DNA from: Victivallaceae bacterium
GTDB lineage: Bacteria > Verrucomicrobiota > Lentisphaeria > Victivallales > Victivallaceae
Assembly (NCBI GenBank): GCA_028709805.1
Contig: JAQUTL010000004.1
Location: forward strand, 1-64,000
Reading direction: 5' to 3'
Length of the DNA stretch: 64,000 nucleotides
The translations under genes were made by a program, and so were the position numbers. The notes beneath the pieces were generated by a model. It did not search any database and was not told the DNA's origin. It worked only from the letters and a program-made list of their open reading frames with translations. The stretch's first letter is position 1, and the number at the start of each line of letters is the position of its first letter. This document shows positions 33,950 to 42,417 of this stretch, piece by piece.

Positions 33950-34576
33950 ATGATCGCATTGATCGACTACGACATGGGAAATCTGTTCAGCGTGACCCGC
34001 GCTTTTGAATTCTGCGGCGCAAAACCGGCGGTAGTCTCCCGACCGGAGGAGCTGCGGAATTTCGACGCGGCCGTCCTGCCCGGCGTCGGCAACTTCGGAG
34101 ACGGCATGGAACATCTGGAAAAATACGGGTTTATCGCCGAACTGCGCGACTTCGCCGCGTCGGGCCGGCCGCTGCTCGGCATCTGCATGGGAATGCAGAT
34201 GCTGCTGGATTCCAGCGAAGAGGCTCCTGGAGTCCCCGGACTCGGACTGATTCCCGGACGCGTCCGCCGTTTTCCGGGCGCCGCCGGTGAAAAAGTTCCG
34301 CAAATCGGCTGGAACACGATGCGGTTCGCCCAATCGCACTCCCCGCTGTTCTCCGGCATGCCGGACAGCGGATGGTTTTACTTTGTCCACAGCTATTACG
34401 CCGAACCGGACTCGCCGGACGACGTGATCGGAACAACCGACTATATCGTGCCGTCATACGCTTCGGCAATCGGGCGCGGCAACCTCTTCGGCGTCCAGTT
34501 CCATCCGGAAAAAAGCCAGCGGCGCGGACTCGACATCATCGCCAACTTCATCGGTATGGCCAATGCGCAAAAGTGA
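33950..34576 (+). CDS. hisH: imidazole glycerol phosphate synthase glutaminase subunit
   Basis: This class I glutaminase hands ammonia to HisF in histidine synthesis. The 208 residues match the family. The nucleophile Cys79 is in LLGICMGMQMLLD, preceded by the oxyanion strand LPGVGNFGDGM. The His-Glu of the triad are in FGVQFHPEKSQ. No hisF or other his gene is next to it, which is unusual. The neighbours are an antiporter and nth, which it overlaps by 14 bp. A HisH2-type role in glycan amidotransfer is a possible alternative, but no partner for that is in the window. Confidence 0.88.
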   Translation: MIALIDYDMGNLFSVTRAFEFCGAKPAVVSRPEELRNFDAAVLPGVGNFGDGMEHLEKYGFIAELRDFAASGRPLLGICMGMQMLLDSSEEAPGVPGLGLIPGRVRRFPGAAGEKVPQIGWNTMRFAQSHSPLFSGMPDSGWFYFVHSYYAEPDSPDDVIGTTDYIVPSYASAIGRGNLFGVQFHPEKSQRRGLDIIANFIGMANAQK

Positions 34577-35189
34577 GAAGCTTAAATTCATATACGACCG
34601 GCTGAAAGAGCTGTACGGCATCCCGGAATGTCCGCTGAAACATGAAACCGCGTTTCAGCTTCTGACGGCGGTGGTGCTGTCCGCCCAGTGCACCGACGTC
34701 CGGGTGAACCTGGTGACGCCGGAACTGTTTGCGAAATACGGCACGCCGGAAAAAATGGCCGCGGCCGCGCCGGAGGAGATTGCCGGAGTCATCCGCTCCG
34801 TCGGACTTTACCAGACGAAGAGCCGCAGTCTGCACGGTCTGGCGGCGATGATCGTGGAACGGTTCGGCGGCGAAGTGCCGCGAACCATGGCCGAACTGCT
34901 GATGCTGCCCGGCGTTGGCAGAAAGTCGGCCAATGTTCTGCTGGGAAACGCGTTCGGCATTCCCGGATTTCCGGCCGACACCCATGTGCAGCGGCTGCTG
35001 ACGCGCCTCGGCGTGGCGTCAAAACGCGACCCGGTGATGGCGGAGCGCGAGGTCTGCAAAAATCTGGCGCCGGAATACTGGACTGATTTCTCGCATCTGC
35101 TGATAACTCACGGCCGGCGGTGCTGTTCGGCCCGCAATCCTGAATGCGGACGCTGTCCGCTGCGTCAGGAATGTAAATTTGAAAGGTGA
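34563..35189 (+). CDS. nth: endonuclease III
   Basis: This base-excision DNA glycosylase/AP lyase acts on oxidised pyrimidines. It has 208 residues. The helix-hairpin-helix LPGVGRKSANVLL carries the catalytic Lys, and PADTHVQRL the catalytic Asp. The iron-sulfur cluster loop near the C-terminus has four Cys (CCSARNPECGRCPLRQEC; spacing C-x6-C-x2-C-x5-C). It overlaps the end of hisH by 14 bp and lies 2 bp before the acyltransferase. Confidence 0.95.
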   Translation: MRKSEKLKFIYDRLKELYGIPECPLKHETAFQLLTAVVLSAQCTDVRVNLVTPELFAKYGTPEKMAAAAPEEIAGVIRSVGLYQTKSRSLHGLAAMIVERFGGEVPRTMAELLMLPGVGRKSANVLLGNAFGIPGFPADTHVQRLLTRLGVASKRDPVMAEREVCKNLAPEYWTDFSHLLITHGRRCCSARNPECGRCPLRQECKFER

Positions 35190-35191
35190 AC

Positions 35192-35848
35192 ATGGGCTAT
35201 CTCAAGAAAAAGTTCCGCAGCGTTAAGAAGCTGCCGTCATGGGTGTACGTTTTTCCGGAACTGCTGGTGCGGCTCTGGCTGTTCAGCTGCCGGGTGCGGG
35301 TCAGCGATCCGTACAATCAGGTGCGCGACTCGCGCGCGGTGATCCCGCTGCTGTGGCACAACCGCCTGCTGTTCTTTCCGCTGATGTTCCCGCGCGAGGT
35401 AAGAAAAAGAACGGTGGCGCTGATCAGTCCTTCGCGCGACGGACAGTACATCGCGGACTTCGCCGCCCGCTTCGGCGTCCGTGCGTTGCGCGGCTCTTCG
35501 CGTGATCGCGGCATGCTCGCCCAGCATCAGGCGTTCAAGGAGTTGAGCGCGGGAAATCACGTGGTGTTCACGCCGGACGGTCCGCGCGGACCGAAATACC
35601 GGCTGAGCCGCGGACCGATTCATCTGGCCGGTCTGTCCGGACGGCCGATCGTGCCGCTGGCGATCAACGCTTCGCGCTACTGGCAGCTGCGCAGCTGGGA
35701 CAACTTTCAGCTGCCCAAGCCGTTCTGCAGAATCGACCTGGTGGTGGGGCGGCCGCTGGAGATTCCATCCGGCCTTTCGGCGGAGGAAATGGAACAGGAA
35801 CGGATACGCATTGAAAACGAACTCAGGACAATTTCACGCGATTTGTAA
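35192..35848 (+). CDS. DUF374-type lysophospholipid/lipid A acyltransferase-like protein
   Basis: The 218 residues match the DUF374 family, related to PlsC-like acyltransferases. LLWHNRLLFFPL has the HxxxxF-type catalytic region. ALISPSRDGQYIADFAARFG and VVFTPDGPRGPKYRLSRG are the family hallmarks. Members are thought to act in envelope lipid or lipid A acylation at the inner membrane. I chose the ATG at 35192, 5 nt after AAAGG, over the GTG at 35186. It lies just after nth and upstream of a probable purM promoter. Confidence 0.85.
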   Translation: MGYLKKKFRSVKKLPSWVYVFPELLVRLWLFSCRVRVSDPYNQVRDSRAVIPLLWHNRLLFFPLMFPREVRKRTVALISPSRDGQYIADFAARFGVRALRGSSRDRGMLAQHQAFKELSAGNHVVFTPDGPRGPKYRLSRGPIHLAGLSGRPIVPLAINASRYWQLRSWDNFQLPKPFCRIDLVVGRPLEIPSGLSAEEMEQERIRIENELRTISRDL

Positions 35849-35851
35849 TAA

Positions 35852-35880
35852 TTGATTATCGGGCTACATTATAGAATAAT
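35852..35880 (+). promoter_or_regulatory. purM promoter
   Basis: TTGATT, a 17-bp spacer and AATAAT lie about 57 bp before the purM ATG, in an AT-rich gap after the acyltransferase. Confidence 0.5.
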
Positions 35881-35936
35881 ACAGAAAAATAAAATTGTCG
35901 CCTCCGGGCGGCGCAAAAATACGGAGCATGACATCT

Positions 35937-36974
35937 ATGGCGAAAAGTGACTTGTATAAGCAGGCCGGCGTGGACATCGACCTGGCGCAGAAACTGTTGG
36001 AGCGGGTAAAGAAGAGCATTTCCGCCACCAGAAGACCGGAAATGCTGGCGCCGATCGGCGGATTCGGCGGACTGTTTCAGATCGACCTGAGCAAATACCG
36101 GCAGCCGGTGATGGTGTCCAGCATCGACGGCGTCGGCACCAAACTGATGGTGGCGATGCAGATGGAGAGCTACTCCTCGGTCGGCCACGACATTGTCAAC
36201 CACTGCGTCAACGATATCGCGGTGCAGGGGGCCGAGCCGGTTTACTTTATGGATTACATCGGCATCGGCGTGCTCCGCTCGCCGCTTTATGAGGAAGTCC
36301 TCTGCGGTATCGCCGACGCCTGCCGCGAGGTGAACTGCGCGGTGCTCGGCGGCGAGACCGCCGAAATGCCCGGCATGTACGGCAACGATTTCGATCTGGT
36401 CGGCGTAATTACCGGCATGGTTGAAAAAGATAAAATCATCACCGGAGAAAAAATCCGTCCCGGCTACAAGGCGATCGGTCTGCGCTCGGTGGGGCTGCAC
36501 ACCAACGGCTTCAGTCTGGCGCGCCGGATCGTGTTCGACATCTGCAAGCTGAATGTGCATGACATGGTGCCGGAACTCGGAGAATCGGTTGGCGCCGCGC
36601 TGGTGAAGCCGCACCTCTGTTACTGGAAGGCGATCAAGGCGGCGCTGGCCGCCGGATTGAACCTTGACGGCATCGCCCACATCACCGGCGGCGGTCTTTA
36701 TGACAATGTGCCGCGCATCCTCCCCTCCGGAGTGGATGTGGTGTTCGACTCCGCGAAGATCGTCAATCCGCCGCCGATTTTCAAGTTCCTCGCCGAACGC
36801 GGCGGCGTCAGTCACGAAGAGGCCTACCGGGTGTTCAACATGGGCGTCGGCATGGTCTGGTTTGTGCCGGCAAACGAGGCGGCGGCCGCGCTGAAAATCA
36901 TCGGCGACTGCGGATTTACCGGATTTGAACTGGGCGATGTAACGCCCGGCAGCGGCAAAGTTGAAGTGCTCTAA
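35937..36974 (+). CDS. purM: phosphoribosylformylglycinamidine cyclo-ligase
   Basis: It makes aminoimidazole ribonucleotide from FGAM with ATP in purine synthesis. From the ATG at 35937 the product has 345 residues, the family length, and begins AKSDLYKQAGVDID. GGFGGLFQID, VSSIDGVGTKL, GGETAEMPGMYG and GLHTNGFSLAR are signature segments. GGAG precedes the ATG; the frame opens earlier but without family residues. A formyltransferase of the PurN type is 17 kb away, so purine genes are scattered. Confidence 0.95.
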   Translation: MAKSDLYKQAGVDIDLAQKLLERVKKSISATRRPEMLAPIGGFGGLFQIDLSKYRQPVMVSSIDGVGTKLMVAMQMESYSSVGHDIVNHCVNDIAVQGAEPVYFMDYIGIGVLRSPLYEEVLCGIADACREVNCAVLGGETAEMPGMYGNDFDLVGVITGMVEKDKIITGEKIRPGYKAIGLRSVGLHTNGFSLARRIVFDICKLNVHDMVPELGESVGAALVKPHLCYWKAIKAALAAGLNLDGIAHITGGGLYDNVPRILPSGVDVVFDSAKIVNPPPIFKFLAERGGVSHEEAYRVFNMGVGMVWFVPANEAAAALKIIGDCGFTGFELGDVTPGSGKVEVL

Positions 36975-36996
36975 GCAACAGCAACGGAGTCATAAC

Positions 36997-38886
36997 ATGC
37001 TAAAATTGAACCGGATCAAAGACTACGTCAACCGCCCGGTAAAACAGGCGCTGAGCCGGTTCATGGATTTTTGGGAACCGGACGGCGGCGAACTGTCGGC
37101 ACGGGACAAAGCTCTGGTGGCGCTGCTCAAGTGGAGCATCATGCGCGACGGCAAGATCAGCGAACGGGAATTCTCCGCGTTCCGCGATCTGCTCAAGGAG
37201 CGTACCGGCGGCGGCGGCGACGGCGACATCTCCGCGCTGTTGAACTATTTCCGCGACTGCGAACCGCTGGCGCCCTCCGAAAGCGTCGATTTTTTCGCTG
37301 AAACCTCATACGACGAGCGGGTTGCCGCGGTAGGCGGCCTGATCCGTCTTGGTTTGGCCGACGGCGGATACACCGATCTGCGCCGCGGAGAAATATCCGC
37401 CTTCGCCGAAGCGCTCGACCTTCCGGCCGACGAAGTGGCCGGGCTGGAAAATTCTTTGTTTACCGAATATGAGCGCCGCCGTAAACTGCTGCGGTCTGGA
37501 ACCGGACTGCTGGCGGCGTTGATCGTGATTGCGGTGTTCGTGCTTACCGCCACATGGTTGCGGTCGGTGATCTTCGGGCTGATTCTCGCATACATTTTTC
37601 TGCCGCTTGAAAAATTCATCGAACGGCGGATGCTGCGCAGCTCACCATATCGCGGCGGTGCAAAAAACCGGTCGCGCGGTAAGAATTTTGCCGGTAAAAT
37701 GGTGGGTAAAATCAAAAGATTCGTCGGCTCCGACGGCGGAAACGACGAGATGACCGCCGAAACCCCGGAGGCAAAACACCGCTCCGGGCTGGTGACGAGA
37801 GCCTGCACCTGCACCGTCGGATTTGCCGCGATGCTGTTGACGCTCCTGAGCATATTGCTGTTTGCCTGGGGCGTAAGTTATGTCAGCGGCATCGGCAACT
37901 CGGTTCGCGACTGGGCGGAAAGCCCGCCGGAACAGGCGGCCGTACCGGCGGAATTTCCAGACGACTCGGCCGTTGACGCACCGGCCGTAAACAGCGAAGC
38001 CGCACCCGCAAAAGAGCAGACCGCCGCCACTCAGTACGACAACGCAATTTACAAGATAAGCGTGAAACTCGACCGGATGAAGGCCGACTTTCAGAACATT
38101 CCGGCGGTAAGCTGGGGAATCGGCGAGATTTCCCGGACGCTGAACAATCCGGAGGCGCAGCAGCGCTTCTTCGGCGCCCTGCTTCAACGGTCCGGCGGCA
38201 TTATTCAGTTTTCACTGCGCACTCTGTCCAGTTTCGCCTCGGTGCTGGTGGACATTCTGCTGACGGTATTCTTCTTCTCGTTCTTCCTGCGCACGGTGGC
38301 GCTGAACACCGACGAGCACGGCCGGGGGCAAAGCCTCGGAACCTACTGCGTGCGCACCGTCTTCAACGGCCACTGGCTGCCGGCCGCCGGAGAAGACACG
38401 ATGAAGGAAGCGGAAAACATCATCGGCACGGTGTTCTTCAAGCTGAAGACGTGGCTGAAAGGATATATCATTCTGATTTCCATTGATTTCATCGTCTATT
38501 CCACAGTATTCGCGCTGCTCGGAGTGCCGTATGCGCTGATCCTCGGCTTCATCGCCGGCTGCGGACTCCTGCTGCCGTATATCGGGCCGATACTGAGCGC
38601 GCTGCTGACGATACTGGTGACGCTGGCGCTCGGCGGCAACTCGGTCTCCGGGCTGCAGATCGCCGGAATAATCGGAATATATCTGGTGGAAAACGGCATT
38701 GTTGAACAGTTTTTCCTGTATCCGGCGGTTATCGGAGAAGCGCTCGGACTCACCACGCTTGAAACGATCATCGTCGTGCTGCTCGGCGGGATTTTCGCCG
38801 GCATCACCGGCATGATCTTTGCGCTGCCGGCGGCGGCGGTGATAAAATATCTGGTTCCGCAAATATACCGCTCGATGCGTAAATAG
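36997..38886 (+). CDS. TerB-like domain fused to AI-2E/PerM-family transporter
   Basis: From the ATG at 36997 (GGAG 7 nt before) the product has 629 residues. Residues of about 25-165 look like a TerB-type helical domain (DKALVALLKWSIMRDGKISE and IRLGLADGGYTDLRRGEISA, two metal-loop-like repeats). From about 165 it is an AI-2E family permease with some eight helices. The typical helix pair LLLPYIGPILSALLTI and GLTTLETIIVVLLGGIFAGI is present. A charged cytoplasmic insert lies at about 220-265. Despite the family name, substrates are mostly unknown and include Na+/H+ exchange in some members. It is followed at 16 bp by a small membrane protein and the rfaE1-kds genes. Confidence 0.82.
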   Translation: MLKLNRIKDYVNRPVKQALSRFMDFWEPDGGELSARDKALVALLKWSIMRDGKISEREFSAFRDLLKERTGGGGDGDISALLNYFRDCEPLAPSESVDFFAETSYDERVAAVGGLIRLGLADGGYTDLRRGEISAFAEALDLPADEVAGLENSLFTEYERRRKLLRSGTGLLAALIVIAVFVLTATWLRSVIFGLILAYIFLPLEKFIERRMLRSSPYRGGAKNRSRGKNFAGKMVGKIKRFVGSDGGNDEMTAETPEAKHRSGLVTRACTCTVGFAAMLLTLLSILLFAWGVSYVSGIGNSVRDWAESPPEQAAVPAEFPDDSAVDAPAVNSEAAPAKEQTAATQYDNAIYKISVKLDRMKADFQNIPAVSWGIGEISRTLNNPEAQQRFFGALLQRSGGIIQFSLRTLSSFASVLVDILLTVFFFSFFLRTVALNTDEHGRGQSLGTYCVRTVFNGHWLPAAGEDTMKEAENIIGTVFFKLKTWLKGYIILISIDFIVYSTVFALLGVPYALILGFIAGCGLLLPYIGPILSALLTILVTLALGGNSVSGLQIAGIIGIYLVENGIVEQFFLYPAVIGEALGLTTLETIIVVLLGGIFAGITGMIFALPAAAVIKYLVPQIYRSMRK

Positions 38887-38902
38887 AAAGGAAGGCATTC
38901 AG

Positions 38903-39385
38903 TTGAGAAGAGATATGATGACTGCCCGTTTCAAACGCGACTATGTGGCGTTCATGGCGGTATTTCTGTTTTTCCTGATCGTCTGCTGCGAGGTCGCGGT
39001 GGCGGTGTGGATACCGCTGCAGATGCGCAACGAAGCGCTGTTTGCCAATGAGATGCGCCGGATACGGACGCTGCGGCAGTTTGACGCAATACGACTCTCG
39101 CTCATAAGAAGAATTCCCAAGAACAACCCGCTGGCGGCAAACGAGGCGGCCATGCTGCTGGAACAGATGAACGCGCTGGCCATCTATCTAAACGCCGACA
39201 ACCGGCGGATGACGCTGCAACCCGAATATGTGGACATGCTGGCCGACGAACTGTCCAGCGTTTCCCGCCATTCGACGCGACTTGTATCCGGCAGGAGCGT
39301 AAGCCAACCGCTGTCGCTGGACACGTCAAAATACATCAAGTCGCTGGCGGATGAGAAAAAGGCAGCCGGAGAGGGCGGAAAATGA
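38903..39385 (+). CDS. small single-pass membrane protein, unknown
   Basis: It has 160 residues with one helix at about 14-35 (YVAFMAVFLFFLIVCCEVAV) and a long, helical, charged periplasmic or cytoplasmic tail. A TTG start at 38903 sits 7 nt after AAGGAAGG; an ATG at 38915 is an alternative. It overlaps rfaE1 by 4 bp, so its product is made together with the heptose kinase. I do not recognise a family. Size and topology resemble small FtsL- or LptC-like bitopic proteins, but no motif supports either. Confidence 0.65.
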   Translation: MRRDMMTARFKRDYVAFMAVFLFFLIVCCEVAVAVWIPLQMRNEALFANEMRRIRTLRQFDAIRLSLIRRIPKNNPLAANEAAMLLEQMNALAIYLNADNRRMTLQPEYVDMLADELSSVSRHSTRLVSGRSVSQPLSLDTSKYIKSLADEKKAAGEGGK

Positions 39386-40362
39386 GTTTTGAAGAATTAA
39401 AAAGAGCCGTTTTCAACTTCGGCAAGGGGCGCGTTGCGGTGGTCGGAGACCTGATGCTTGACGCCTACACCTTCGGCAGCGCCCGACGTATTTCCCCGGA
39501 GGCCCCGGTGCTGATTCTGGATACCGAGCGAGAGAGCTGCTGTCTGGGCGGCGCGGGAAATGTAATGCGCAACCTGATGACGCTCGGCGGCTGCGCACTG
39601 GCCTACGGCGTGCTCGGCAACGACGCCGACGGCGAGCTGGTTCGGAAAATGCTGACCGGCTACGGCATCGACCACGCGATGGTGCTGGGCGATCCGGCAC
39701 GGCGCACCACCAGAAAACAACGGGTTCTGGCCGCCAACCAGCAGCTTATCCGCATTGACACCGAAGACACATTCGCGCTGGACGCCGAGATCAGCAGGAC
39801 CGTTTTCAACGCGCTGAAAGAGGCGATTGAGCAAAAGCGGGTGGACGCGGTATTGTTCGAAGATTACGGCAAGGGAATGCTGTCGCATGAATTTGTCTCC
39901 GGCATCGCCGCGGCGGCGAAAGAGGCCGGAATAATCACCGCGCTCGACCCTAAACCGGGCAATCTCGCTCCGGTGCGCGGACTGACGGTGATGAAGCCGA
40001 ACCGGGTCGAAGCCTGCGCCATGAGCGGACTGGGCAGCGACGCGCCGCTGAACGAGGTGGCGGCAAAGATCATGGCGGAGTGGAGTCCGGAAATTCTGCT
40101 GATCTCGCTGGCGGCTCAGGGGCTGGCGATATTCCGTCCGGGCATGAAGCCGATGGTGATCCCGACCCGGGCGCGCGAAGTGTTCGATGTTTCCGGCGCC
40201 GGTGACACCCTGATCGGAACTTATACTCTGGCACTGGCCTCCGGCGCCAGGCCGGAAACCGCGGCAATGCTGGCAAACTGCGCCTCCGGCGTGGTGGTCG
40301 GCAAGGTCGGCACGGTGACGGTGACCAGGGATGAACTGTTAGAGGCCATTGAAAAGGAATAA
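39382..40362 (+). CDS. rfaE1: D-glycero-beta-D-manno-heptose-7-phosphate kinase
   Basis: This PfkB-family kinase makes heptose-1,7-bisphosphate for the LPS inner core. It has 326 residues and only the kinase half of HldE, so the adenylyltransferase must be encoded elsewhere. Signatures include VAVVGDLMLDAYTFG, ISPEAPVLI, GGAGNVMRNL and the catalytic DVSGAGDTLIGTY. The substrate isomerase gmhA is in the opposite-strand operon at 51098. It overlaps the small membrane gene upstream (4 bp) and is 3 bp from kdsB. Confidence 0.92.
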   Translation: MSFEELKRAVFNFGKGRVAVVGDLMLDAYTFGSARRISPEAPVLILDTERESCCLGGAGNVMRNLMTLGGCALAYGVLGNDADGELVRKMLTGYGIDHAMVLGDPARRTTRKQRVLAANQQLIRIDTEDTFALDAEISRTVFNALKEAIEQKRVDAVLFEDYGKGMLSHEFVSGIAAAAKEAGIITALDPKPGNLAPVRGLTVMKPNRVEACAMSGLGSDAPLNEVAAKIMAEWSPEILLISLAAQGLAIFRPGMKPMVIPTRAREVFDVSGAGDTLIGTYTLALASGARPETAAMLANCASGVVVGKVGTVTVTRDELLEAIEKE

Positions 40363-40365
40363 TAT

Positions 40366-41106
40366 ATGAAAAAAACCGTTTGCGTGATACCGGCCCGATA
40401 TCAGAGCAGTCGTTTCCCCGGCAAAGTGCTGGCGCCGCTGCTGGGCAAGCCGATGATCCAGCACGTCTATGAACGGGCGCTGGAGTCTGAAGCCGGGGAA
40501 GTGCTGGTGGCGGCGGATGACGAAAAGGTGGTCCGTGCGGTCGAAGCGTTCGGCGGCCACGCGGTGATGACCGGGCGGCATCACAACTCCGGCACCGACC
40601 GGATTGCGGAGGCGGTGCGAAACATCGACTGCGATATCGTGGTCAATATTCAGGGCGACGAGCCGCTGCTGCCGCCGGAGGTGATCGCAAAACTGGCAAC
40701 CCTCATGGTGGACAATCCGGAAGTCGGCATGGCAACGGTGGCGGTTCCGGCGTCACGCGAAGAGCTGGAAGACCCGAATAAAGTCAAGGTTGTATTCGGA
40801 GCCGGCGGCAACGCGCTGTACTTCAGCCGCTCGCTGATTCCGTTTCTGCGCGACGGCGGTCGGGATGTGCCGTGCTATCTGCACTGGGGCATCTACGCCT
40901 ACCGGCGCGACGTGCTGGAGCGTTTTGTCCGGCTTCCGGGCGGACGGCTGGAAAACTGTGAAAAACTCGAACAGCTGCGCGCACTGGAAAACGGCATCGC
41001 CATAAAAGTGCTGACGGTGGAAAATCTTAAAAGCGTCGGCGTCGACACTCCGGCCGATCTCGCCGAAGCCGAACAATATATGAGGAGGATGAAAAAATGG
41101 AAATAA
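40366..41106 (+). CDS. kdsB: 3-deoxy-manno-octulosonate cytidylyltransferase
   Basis: It activates Kdo with CTP to CMP-Kdo for lipid A-core synthesis. The 246 residues match the family. IPARYQSSRFPGKVLAPL is the nucleotide loop. MTGRHHNSGTDRIAEA, VVNIQGDEPLLPPEVI and HWGIYAYRRDVLERFV are conserved. AAGGAA precedes the ATG. It overlaps kdsA by 10 bp. Confidence 0.95.
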   Translation: MKKTVCVIPARYQSSRFPGKVLAPLLGKPMIQHVYERALESEAGEVLVAADDEKVVRAVEAFGGHAVMTGRHHNSGTDRIAEAVRNIDCDIVVNIQGDEPLLPPEVIAKLATLMVDNPEVGMATVAVPASREELEDPNKVKVVFGAGGNALYFSRSLIPFLRDGGRDVPCYLHWGIYAYRRDVLERFVRLPGGRLENCEKLEQLRALENGIAIKVLTVENLKSVGVDTPADLAEAEQYMRRMKKWK

Positions 41107-41915
41107 AAATAACCGATGATGTCAGCGTCGGAGGAGCAAAATTCACCGTCATGGCCGGTCCCTGTATGGCGGAAAGCATTGAAATATGCATGGAAACCGG
41201 GCGTTTCCTCAAGGAAATATGCGCCGAGATCGGGGTCAACTATATATTCAAGGCGTCCTACGACAAGGCCAACCGGTCGAGCGACTACACCGCGCGCGGA
41301 CCGGGACGGATGGCCGGGCTGGCGATGCTTCAGGACGTGAAGAACGAACTCATGGTGCCGATCGTGACCGATGTTCACGAAGTCGCGGACGTTGCGCCGG
41401 TGGCTCAGGTGGCGGACATCCTTCAGATTCCGGCGTTCCTCTGCCGGCAAACCGATCTGCTGCACGCCGCCGGGTCGTCCAAACGCGCGGTCAACATCAA
41501 GAAGGGGCAGTTCATGGCGCCGGAGGACATGGCCGGAGCGGTCGAAAAAATCCACAGCACCGGCAACCAGCGGGTGATGCTCACCGAGCGCGGCGCCTGT
41601 TTCGGCTACCACAATCTGATCAATGACATGCGGGCGCTGGTGGTGATGCATTCGCTTGGCGTGCCGGTGGTGTTTGACGCCACCCACTCGGTGCAGCTGC
41701 CGGGCGGCAACGGAAACTGTTCGGGCGGACGGCGCGAATTTGTCCGGCCGCTGGCGCGCGGCGCGGCGGCGGTGGGAATCGATGCGCTGTTCATCGAGGT
41801 TCACCCCGATCCCGATCACGCATTGTCGGACGGGCCGAATTCGTTGAATTTTGAGCAGGCTGAACAGGTGATCCGGGAAGTGAAGGCGCTTCATGAGTTT
41901 ATCCGAACGCTGTAA
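41097..41915 (+). CDS. kdsA: 2-dehydro-3-deoxyphosphooctonate aldolase (Kdo-8-P synthase)
   Basis: It condenses PEP with arabinose-5-phosphate. The 272 residues form a TIM barrel. MAGPCMAES, FKASYDKANRSS, PAFLCRQTDLL, INIKKGQF-like VNIKKGQF and RGACFGYHNLINDMR are hallmark segments. Cys in MAGPCMAE is the metal-ligand position of the metal-dependent class. AGGAGG precedes the ATG inside the end of kdsB. It overlaps kdsC by 23 bp. Confidence 0.95.
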   Translation: MEIKITDDVSVGGAKFTVMAGPCMAESIEICMETGRFLKEICAEIGVNYIFKASYDKANRSSDYTARGPGRMAGLAMLQDVKNELMVPIVTDVHEVADVAPVAQVADILQIPAFLCRQTDLLHAAGSSKRAVNIKKGQFMAPEDMAGAVEKIHSTGNQRVMLTERGACFGYHNLINDMRALVVMHSLGVPVVFDATHSVQLPGGNGNCSGGRREFVRPLARGAAAVGIDALFIEVHPDPDHALSDGPNSLNFEQAEQVIREVKALHEFIRTL

Positions 41916-42417
41916 GCCGATCCGCGCGGTGGTGCTGGATATCGACGGAGTGCTGACCGACGGGCGCATCGGCTACGGCTGCGGCAGCGATGAGGAAATA
42001 AAATTTTTCCATGTCCGCGACGGTCACGGCATCGTCATGGCGCGGCGGGCCGGATTGACGGTCGGCGTGCTGAGCGGCCGCGCCTCCGCCGCCAACCGGC
42101 GGCGGGCGGCGGAGCTGAAGCTCGACTTCGTGTATGAGAGCGAACTGGACAAGGCCGCCGGATTCGACCGGCTGCTTGAGGAACAGCACCTCGGCCCGGA
42201 AGAGATCATGTATATCGGTGACGATGTGGTGGACATTCCGGTGTTCAACCGGGTCGGCTTGGCGGTGTGCGTGGGCAACGCGCCGGATTATCTGGACAAT
42301 TATGTGCATTGGCGCACCTGCTCTTTCGGCGGCGACGGCGCGGTCCGCGAAGCGATTGAACAGGTGTTGCGCAGTCAGGGCAAATGGGAAAAACTGATGG
42401 AGCGGTACGACCGGTGA
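41893..42417 (+). CDS. kdsC: Kdo-8-phosphate phosphatase
   Basis: This HAD-superfamily C0-type phosphatase frees Kdo before activation. The 174 residues are normal for a tetrameric capless HAD. Motif I is VVLDIDGVLTDG; motif II is VGVLSGRAS; the Lys is in ELDKAAGF; motif IV is YIGDDVVDIPVF. It overlaps kdsA by 23 bp, and its stop overlaps the GTG of the OstA-like gene (GTGA). Confidence 0.93.
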   Translation: MSLSERCKPIRAVVLDIDGVLTDGRIGYGCGSDEEIKFFHVRDGHGIVMARRAGLTVGVLSGRASAANRRRAAELKLDFVYESELDKAAGFDRLLEEQHLGPEEIMYIGDDVVDIPVFNRVGLAVCVGNAPDYLDNYVHWRTCSFGGDGAVREAIEQVLRSQGKWEKLMERYDR

